From an uncultured Eubacteriales bacterium (GTDB lineage Bacteria > Bacillota > Clostridia > Christensenellales > UBA1242), in contig CADBPU010000106.1 of assembly GCA_902796635.1 (NCBI GenBank), positions 1 through 17,965 of the forward strand: a stretch of 17,965 nt of DNA, written 5' to 3'. Below are positions 12,364 to 17,965 of this stretch, one piece after another. Position 1 is the stretch's first letter. Each line of letters starts with the position of its first letter. The position numbers were made by a program, and so were the translations under genes. The notes under the pieces were generated by a model. It ran no database searches. It was not told the DNA's origin and worked only from the letters and a program-made list of their open reading frames with translations.

Positions 12364-15300
12364 ATGAATAACAAAGCAAAAACTAAATTTATACCATTTA
12401 TGGTTGCAGGCATGATGACTTTTTCAAGTCTTGGCGCAGCCGCTATTAGTTTATCGAAATCAAAAATTACACGAGAAGTTTTAGAAGCATATTCTTCAAG
12501 TGTATCTTTATCAAATGAAGAATTTACAAATCCTACAATATCTTCAAGTACAAATTTGCCAACCAACCCTTCAAGTTGGACAACTATTGACAAAACAGAA
12601 AATGTTACTGCTGGTGTAATAACACTTGACACTGATATTGCAACAACAGAAAAAGTTGAAAATAGTTATAAACTTTCTTCACTACCACGTGAATATACAG
12701 GCATGAGCGACAAACAAGTTTTGATGCTTAATGCAGGAACATCACAGGCATCAACTGGATACAAAAGTGAATCTTTAAGTCTTTCAACCAAAAGTTATTA
12801 TGTCGTTTCATTTAAGGCCTACTCGCAAGTTGGTTCTTTTGGTTCTGCAAGACTATCAGGAAATGAAGAGTTAGAAAAAACTGAAAATATCTTAAATGTC
12901 AACACAAATGGAATGTGGATTGAACATAAAATTTATGTTCAAACAAGCGATCTTGAATCAGTTTCTGCTAATCTCGAATTGTGGCTTGGTGTAAAAGGAC
13001 AAAATGAAAGCGCTGGCGCAGTATTCTTTGATAATGTTTCAGTTTCAAGTTATGATGCAACAACTTTTAATGCTATGCTTGAAAATGATATTGCAACAAA
13101 TGCACACATAAAATCAATCAATTTGCAAAGAACATATCTTTCTGGCGTTATTGCAAACGCAAGTTTTGAAAATGCACTTGGCGAAGAATGGTCTTTGATT
13201 GAAGAAAGCACACTCCATGCAGGCAATGAAACATTGCATGGCAGAATTAATGTTGAAAATTTTAACAAAGCCGATGCAGGTATTGAAGATGAAATTGAAA
13301 ACAACAATGTATATAACAACAAATTTGCACTTTTCATCAATAACTTGCAAAGTGGAAAAGTTGGATATCAAAGTGCGTATTTCACAATTCCAGCAAAAGC
13401 GTTATACAAAATTTCATTTTTAGCAAAAACAGGAAGTTTGGAAGGAAATGCAGTTGCAAAACTTGTTGAAAGAAACCCTTATACAAACGAAAAATTAAGC
13501 AATGGTGCTGTTAATCCAAACTATTATGCTAACTCATCTTATGAATCACAAACATTTACAATCAGCGACATTTCAACGTCTTCATATTCAAATGAATATA
13601 CAAATGGCTGGAAAGAATATTCTTTTTATGTTCAAGGCAATTCTTTGATTGATACCGAAATGAATTTAGAATTCTGGCTTGGAAGTGGTGAAGATGCAAA
13701 AGGTTATGTATTCTTTGACAATTTGACTGTTGAAAAACTTACTTCTAACGAATTCACTTCAAATTCATCAAATGGTACAGTTGCAAATCTCAATCAAAAT
13801 ACAACAGAAACAAGTTTCAAAAATGGCACATTCAATCTTTTCACCATTGATAATGTTGATGACGGATATCCATACGCGCCAGAAAGTTGGACTTTGTCTA
13901 GTAAAAACTCTGGGGAAGTAAAAAATGGAATTATCAATACAGCAGAAAATAACATCGCTTTGGGAATACCTGAAATTCCAGCAGTAAATCCAAGTTATCC
14001 AAACAATAATGTTTTGATGATTGGAAATGTTGCAAATAATTCTCAATCATACGCAAGCACAAGCACAACACTTTCTGCAAATTCATATTACAAATTGACA
14101 TTGAATGTTTTGTCAACAGAACTTGCTAATGCAAAAGCAGGTATTACACTTTATAATGATGATACCATTATTGGCGAAATTACAAATATCAGCACAGAAG
14201 GTCAATGGAAAAAATATACAATCCTTGTAAAAACTGGCTATGAAAATATGTCAGTAAAATTAAAATTGTCTCTTGGACAATATGTAGAAGGTACAGGATA
14301 TGCGTTCTTTGATAATGTTATTTTGTCAAGCAGTTTGACAGAAAATGACTACTCTGCTATTGAAGCTGACAAGAAAATTGATTTGTCAAAAAATGATTGG
14401 TCAAATATCCCAGCAGTTTCAACAAGTACACAAGGTATATATACTCCAAATACTTGGACAGCATCAAGCACAGAAGGTGCAAATGTTGGTGCAATAACAG
14501 CAGGTGTTATTGACACAACAAAATATGGCGAAGCAGATGGCTACAACGAGTCAAGTTTTGATGCCCCTGGTCGTCCAGAAGGCGAAGGAAAAAATGTTTT
14601 GATGATAAAGTCAACAGAAGACACATATTACAAGTATTCATCAAATCTATCATCAAAATTTGAAAGCGGTTCATACTACAAAGTTAAAGTACAAGTAAAA
14701 ACAGACAGACTTTCTCAACTTGAAGAAAACAAACAATATAAAGATAGCAATAACACAAAATCATATCCTTATGGTGCAAGTATAAAAGTTAGTGGAATTG
14801 ATGCAAGCTTTACAGGAATCAATACAAATGGTGATTGGAAAACTTACACAATATACGTAAATAGTACAAATGATAATGATGTTTATTTAGAGTTATCTCT
14901 TGGCAGTGAAAATGCTTTGACAAGCGGTGTTGTATACTTCTCAACAACATCTATTGAAAAGATTGATGAAGATGCATATAGAGAAGGCATTGCCCCACTT
15001 GAAGAAGATGAATCAATAGATAATATTCTTGCAATAGGCAATACAGATGAAAAAGAAAATGAAGATGAAAATAACAATAATAGCACAAATGATGGTGGCT
15101 TTAATTGGTTGCTTGTTCCTTCTATCATAACAGGTGTTGCAATACTTGTGGCAGTTGTTGGCGTTATTTGGAGAAAATATAGAAAGACTGCTCCAAAGAA
15201 AGCAAAAATACAAAAACCATATTCAAAAGAAAATATGAAAAAACTTGCTGAAAGCCATAAACGTGAAATTTCTCAATTGAAAGAACAAGAATTCAAATTG

Positions 15301-15507
15301 CAAGCAAGACAAAATCACTTGGCTGACCAATTAAACAAAGCAAGACAAAACAAGAGTGATAATGTTGAAAAACTTGAAAAAGAATATCAAGATGTAAAAG
15401 TTAAACTTGAAGAACTTGCAACTAGAAAAAAAGAATCAAACAAAAAATATAGACAAAAAGTTGATGATTTGAAAGCAATGGAATTGGCAGAAAAAAAGAG
15501 AAAATAA
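12364..15507 (+). CDS. Large repeat-containing surface protein with single membrane anchor and cytoplasmic coiled coil
   Basis: 1047 residues. Signal peptide at 1-30 (cleavage perhaps after GAAA near residue 27). Four repeats of a beta-sandwich, carbohydrate-binding-module-like domain cover about 70-229, 265-458, 505-655 and 695-866. Each has a W at the start (SSWT, EEWS, ESWT, NTWT), a VLMI/ALFI strand, a YYK/LYK strand, a W-x-x-Y/H ... V stretch, an L-LG segment and, in three of four, FFDN; the last reads YFST. A low-complexity acidic Asn/Glu linker (870-910) precedes one membrane span (914-936), then a basic stop-transfer segment (RKYRK) and about 90 residues of charged coiled coil inside the cell. 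No cysteine, LPxTG or S-layer motif. Probably binds glycans or wall polymers outside; the long inner coiled coil suggests a link to a cytoplasmic partner. AAAGGA supports the start. Confidence 0.85.
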   Translation: MNNKAKTKFIPFMVAGMMTFSSLGAAAISLSKSKITREVLEAYSSSVSLSNEEFTNPTISSSTNLPTNPSSWTTIDKTENVTAGVITLDTDIATTEKVENSYKLSSLPREYTGMSDKQVLMLNAGTSQASTGYKSESLSLSTKSYYVVSFKAYSQVGSFGSARLSGNEELEKTENILNVNTNGMWIEHKIYVQTSDLESVSANLELWLGVKGQNESAGAVFFDNVSVSSYDATTFNAMLENDIATNAHIKSINLQRTYLSGVIANASFENALGEEWSLIEESTLHAGNETLHGRINVENFNKADAGIEDEIENNNVYNNKFALFINNLQSGKVGYQSAYFTIPAKALYKISFLAKTGSLEGNAVAKLVERNPYTNEKLSNGAVNPNYYANSSYESQTFTISDISTSSYSNEYTNGWKEYSFYVQGNSLIDTEMNLEFWLGSGEDAKGYVFFDNLTVEKLTSNEFTSNSSNGTVANLNQNTTETSFKNGTFNLFTIDNVDDGYPYAPESWTLSSKNSGEVKNGIINTAENNIALGIPEIPAVNPSYPNNNVLMIGNVANNSQSYASTSTTLSANSYYKLTLNVLSTELANAKAGITLYNDDTIIGEITNISTEGQWKKYTILVKTGYENMSVKLKLSLGQYVEGTGYAFFDNVILSSSLTENDYSAIEADKKIDLSKNDWSNIPAVSTSTQGIYTPNTWTASSTEGANVGAITAGVIDTTKYGEADGYNESSFDAPGRPEGEGKNVLMIKSTEDTYYKYSSNLSSKFESGSYYKVKVQVKTDRLSQLEENKQYKDSNNTKSYPYGASIKVSGIDASFTGINTNGDWKTYTIYVNSTNDNDVYLELSLGSENALTSGVVYFSTTSIEKIDEDAYREGIAPLEEDESIDNILAIGNTDEKENEDENNNNSTNDGGFNWLLVPSIITGVAILVAVVGVIWRKYRKTAPKKAKIQKPYSKENMKKLAESHKREISQLKEQEFKLQARQNHLADQLNKARQNKSDNVEKLEKEYQDVKVKLEELATRKKESNKKYRQKVDDLKAMELAEKKRK
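12571..14961 (+). repeat. Four tandem divergent beta-sandwich (CBM-like) domain repeats within the surface protein
   Basis: Repeat units are at about 12571-13050, 13156-13737, 13876-14328 and 14446-14961. They are recognisable only at protein level; DNA identity is low, so the duplication is old. Shared landmarks are an initial Trp, a VLMI-type strand, a Tyr-Tyr-Lys strand, and FFDN near the end (lost in the fourth). Confidence 0.75.
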
Positions 15508-15534
15508 AAATTATTGTTTTTTACAACAAATAAT

Positions 15535-15566
15535 AAAAAAAGGTTGTCATATGACAACCTTTTTTT
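15535..15566. terminator. Bidirectional intrinsic terminator, perfect palindrome
   Basis: AGGTTGTCATATGACAACCT (15541-15560) is a perfect 20-base palindrome flanked by six A on the left and six or more T on the right. It serves the surface-protein gene and the converging gene at 15580. Confidence 0.92.
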
Positions 15567-15579
15567 ATTTATAATACAA

Positions 15580-15963
15580 TTACATTTCAAGAACTTTGTT
15601 GAGTTGATTGTGCAAATATCTTTTATATGAACCACCAAATTGTTCAAACATAGATTTTTTGTATGATATTTGTAAGTGTTTATTGTTATTAATACTTTCA
15701 TCGCCCAAAACAACAAATTTGCCATCTAACATACAAATAGATGTATCGTGATTTGTCAAAGTATCATGAACATAGATTTCCAAGTACTTTTCAACTTTAT
15801 GAAAAATACCCCAGCAATCTTTGCCATCTTCATTTAACAAATAATTTTTATTTTTTGATTTTCTACTTTCTGCATAATAAAATTGAAATCTATCACCAAA
15901 AACTTTGCCTATAACTTTATATGCTGATTTTCTATCTAATTTTTCTACAAATGTTTTTTCCAT
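15580..15963 (-). CDS. Hypothetical protein, predicted leaderless
   Basis: 127 residues from ATG 15963; no family recognised. Mixed alpha/beta composition without signal peptide or membrane span. Possible strands lie around KVIGKVFGDRFQFYY, CWGIFHKVEKYLEIYVHD and ICMLDGKFVVLGD, with a helical C-terminus. Upstream in-frame TTG codons (15979-15981 and the next) overlap the -10 box and are rejected as starts. The ATG has no Shine-Dalgarno site and lies 7 bases past a TATAAT box, so the message should be leaderless. It converges on the surface-protein gene through a shared terminator. The single small gene could be a false call, but a proper promoter, terminator and normal composition argue that it is real. 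Confidence 0.65.
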   Translation of the reverse strand: MEKTFVEKLDRKSAYKVIGKVFGDRFQFYYAESRKSKNKNYLLNEDGKDCWGIFHKVEKYLEIYVHDTLTNHDTSICMLDGKFVVLGDESINNNKHLQISYKKSMFEQFGGSYKRYLHNQLNKVLEM

Positions 15964-15969
15964 ATTTTT

Positions 15970-15998
15970 ATTATACAACAAAAATTATTGAATTTCAA
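15970..15998 (-). promoter_or_regulatory. Promoter predicted to give a leaderless mRNA
   Basis: TTGAAA (15993-15998), 17 bases, TATAAT (15970-15975) on the minus strand. The -10 box ends at 15970 and the ATG begins at 15963, the same spacing as at the metallopeptidase gene. Confidence 0.75.
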
Positions 15999-16025
15999 TA
16001 CTTATTTTAATTTTTATATTAAATT

Positions 16026-16337
16026 TCAAATATAAATCTTTTGACCAATAAAAATATAATCATTGTCTAAACTATTCTTTTTTCTTAAAACTTCTGTTGT
16101 TGTGCCAAAAGTTTTTGCGATGTTTGACAACGTATCAAAGGGCTTTACTATATAGCACACAAAATTGGTTTCTGGTAAAAACAATACTTTACCTTTATAC
16201 AAAACACCGGGATTGTTTTGTTTTATGTAATCAACAGGCACAGAAAATAGTTTTGAAATGCTTTCGTATGTATCATTTATTTCAACTTCATAATAAACAT
16301 TATTTTTGTTATTTACATTATAAACTTTAATTTCCAT
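16026..16337 (-). CDS. Small protein with two LysM domains
   Basis: 103 residues made of two LysM modules. The first (about 14-56) contains YYEVEINDTYESISKLF and ends VLFLPE. The second (about 61-103) is a typical YIVKPFDTLSNIAKTFGT ... IFIGQKIYI. LysM binds N-acetylglucosamine polymers such as peptidoglycan. There is no signal peptide or anchor, so it may be a coat or cortex-binding protein assembled from the mother-cell cytoplasm, as with SafA or SpoVID in B. subtilis, or act on the cell's own inner structures; both are inference. It is divergent from the spoVB-like gene, 75 bases away. No Shine-Dalgarno site precedes the ATG; TATATT (16343-16348) and TATAAT (16355-16360) are both possible -10 boxes without a clear -35. 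Confidence 0.85.
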   Translation of the reverse strand: MEIKVYNVNNKNNVYYEVEINDTYESISKLFSVPVDYIKQNNPGVLYKGKVLFLPETNFVCYIVKPFDTLSNIAKTFGTTTEVLRKKNSLDNDYIFIGQKIYI

Positions 16338-16412
16338 ATCACAATATATATATGATTATAGTAAAAAAAAAAAGTATAAATATTTTATCAAATAAATTTT
16401 TAATTTTATAAT

Positions 16413-17936
16413 ATGTCAAAGTTCAAAGCCATACAATATTTTAAGGAGAATTTTGACATAAAAAACTTATTTAAGTCAGTATTTGTAATAACACTGTTTT
16501 CTTTAATTTTAAGAGCGCTTGGCTTTTTTATGCGAATTATTGTTTCTCGTGAACTGGGTGCAGAAGCACTTGGAGTTTATCAAATTTCGCAGTCATTTTT
16601 TTATGTCCTTGTGACAGTTGTTGCAAGCGGCCTGCCAGCAACAATATCACATCTATCTGCAAGATACAAAGTGACAGAAGACAAAAATGCAGAAGGCAGT
16701 GCGGTTTCTGCATCACTCATCATTGGAATAACCACATCAATAATATTAGAAATATTATTGTTTTGTTTTAGAAATGTAATAATTGATGCCACTACAAAGG
16801 AAAGTTGGACAATTATTTTATGCCTTTCTCCAAGCATTTTGATTACTGCAATTTATGGCAGTTTTAGGGGTGCACTTTGGGGAAGACAAAAGCATACTCA
16901 AAATTGTTTTGCAGAAATTGGAGAACAAGGTACACGTCTTGTGCTGTTTTTGATTTTGCTTACAACTGCCCCATCTCCTATTGTTGGTGCAATAAGAGCA
17001 AGCATTTGCTACACGCTTTCTTGCACAGTTAGTATGTTTTTTGTAATATTCTTTTACTTCAAAGGTGGCTCTAAACTCAAAAGTCCAAAAAATAGTTTCA
17101 AAAAGGTGTTGAAGTCTAGTTTTCCCATTACTCTATTGCATCTTGTATCGAGCTTATTGCAACCAATTATATCTATAATTGTGCCTTATGAACTTCAATG
17201 CGCAGGTTATACAGAATCGCAAGCCATTGGACTTTTTGGAATTATTACAGGAATGACATTGCCACTACTCACTTTGCCAGACACACTTATTGGCTCATAC
17301 TCTACAGCACTTATGCCGGAAATATCAAAAAGTATTGTAATAAAAAATAAAAAAGAACTTGAAGAACAAATCAAAACTGCCATCACTTTTACGCTATTTA
17401 TATCATTTTGCTTTGTGCCAGTGTATATAGGTTCTGGACAAAATATTGGTTCTTTCTTATTCAACAACACAACAAGTGGATATCTACTGGCAAGAGCAAG
17501 TTTTGTGATGGTGCCTATGGGATTGAATAATATAACGCAAGGCATACTCAATAGTCTTGATATGGAGTCAAAAAGTTTCAAAAACTATATTTTGGGCAGT
17601 ATTTTTATGATTCTTTCCATAATCTTTTTGCCAAGATATTTGGGAGTTAACGCTTTGATTATAGGGCTTGGAGCATCTATCACAATTTCAAGTTTTTTCA
17701 ATATAAGAATGCTGGAAAAATATCTAAACACAAAAAATTTAATCATAAAGCCACTATTTCTTATGTCAATATTTGCAATACCAAGCAGTATGTTAGGAAA
17801 TTTTGTTTCAGGAATATTCAAATGTCTTGTACCGCAATTTTTTAATATAGCATTTTCGTGCTTATCAAGTTTGCTATGTTTTGTATTGCTCTGTATGGTG
17901 TTCAATATTATCAATTTAATAGCCGCAATAAATTAA
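16413..17936 (+). CDS. spoVB: SpoVB-type MOP-superfamily lipid or polysaccharide flippase
   Basis: 507 residues, complete, near the 518 of B. subtilis SpoVB. Multi-pass membrane protein with 12-14 predicted spans. The N-terminal block is diagnostic of the SpoVB/MurJ-like branch: RALGFFMRIIVSRELGAEALGVYQISQSFFY, then ASGLPATISHLSARY (about residues 34-89). The middle has GSFRGALWGRQK and LPDTLIGSYSTALMPEIS. SpoVB works in spore-cortex synthesis and related proteins flip lipid-linked precursors. The ATG at 16413 has no Shine-Dalgarno site and directly follows TATAAT (16407-16412), which cannot serve as its -10 box since the start would fall inside the gene; an AAGGAG at about 16442 has no in-frame start behind it. 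Only 29 bases remain after the stop, with nothing recognisable. Confidence 0.88.
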   Translation: MSKFKAIQYFKENFDIKNLFKSVFVITLFSLILRALGFFMRIIVSRELGAEALGVYQISQSFFYVLVTVVASGLPATISHLSARYKVTEDKNAEGSAVSASLIIGITTSIILEILLFCFRNVIIDATTKESWTIILCLSPSILITAIYGSFRGALWGRQKHTQNCFAEIGEQGTRLVLFLILLTTAPSPIVGAIRASICYTLSCTVSMFFVIFFYFKGGSKLKSPKNSFKKVLKSSFPITLLHLVSSLLQPIISIIVPYELQCAGYTESQAIGLFGIITGMTLPLLTLPDTLIGSYSTALMPEISKSIVIKNKKELEEQIKTAITFTLFISFCFVPVYIGSGQNIGSFLFNNTTSGYLLARASFVMVPMGLNNITQGILNSLDMESKSFKNYILGSIFMILSIIFLPRYLGVNALIIGLGASITISSFFNIRMLEKYLNTKNLIIKPLFLMSIFAIPSSMLGNFVSGIFKCLVPQFFNIAFSCLSSLLCFVLLCMVFNIINLIAAIN

Positions 17937-17965
17937 ATAAAAAAATATAAAAATGTAAGAATGAT

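Noticed and set aside
12364..15507. DNA-level tandem repeats or CRISPR-like array within the surface-protein gene
   Set aside because: Only protein-level repeats of 150-190 residues are seen; no short identical repeats with regular spacers.
15964..15981. N-terminal extension of the gene at 15580 through TTG codons
   Set aside because: Those codons overlap the TATAAT box, so they would not be in the mRNA.

Overview
The window comes from a very AT-rich, spore-forming, low-GC Gram-positive bacterium, most likely an uncultured member of the Clostridia. The evidence is the sporulation genes (spoIVFB-like and spoVB-like), a Prp-processed L27, strong GGAGG ribosome binding sites and TTGACA/TATAAT promoters. 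TGA is used as a real stop (cyclase and mreB-like genes), so this is the standard bacterial code and not a recoded mollicute.

Layout. 1-507: 3' part of an 8-oxoguanine DNA glycosylase gene. 548-1627 (minus): rplU-prp-rpmA operon with its own promoter and an L21-leader-like RNA. 1700-6182: five accessory genes, namely a cytoplasmic HExxH metallopeptidase, a membrane-bound class III nucleotide cyclase, a small helical protein, and a two-gene unit encoding a protein of unknown function and a Pycsar/DUF5706-like membrane protein. 6236-9552 (minus): a sporulation and cell-shape block of spoIVFB, a short spoIVFA-like gene, minE, minD and an mreB-like gene. 9647-11164 (minus): a degenerate Ppx/GppA-like protein. 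11377-12190 (minus): two half-size TSUP transporters. 12364-15507 (plus): a 1047-residue repeat-containing surface protein. 15580-17936: a small unknown gene, a two-LysM protein and a complete SpoVB-type flippase.

The backbone order mreB, minD, spoIVFA, spoIVFB, rplU, prp, rpmA is the same as in Bacillus subtilis, from my knowledge of that locus. Against it, mreC, mreD and minC are missing, minE is present, spoIVFA is reduced to its membrane anchor, and about 4.5 kb of accessory genes sits between spoIVFB and rplU. That inserted block is the most interesting part. It places a class III cyclase about 1.1 kb from a protein that resembles the membrane effector of Pycsar anti-phage systems. The two are not in one operon, however, and the cyclase residues look ATP-specific, so a defence role is only a hypothesis.

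Two genes (starts at 3178 and 15963) have near-perfect promoters whose -10 box ends 7 bases before the A of the ATG, which predicts leaderless mRNAs. Most other genes here carry clear Shine-Dalgarno sequences. No tRNA, rRNA, insertion sequence or CRISPR array was seen, and no stretch above 300 bases lacks a gene.
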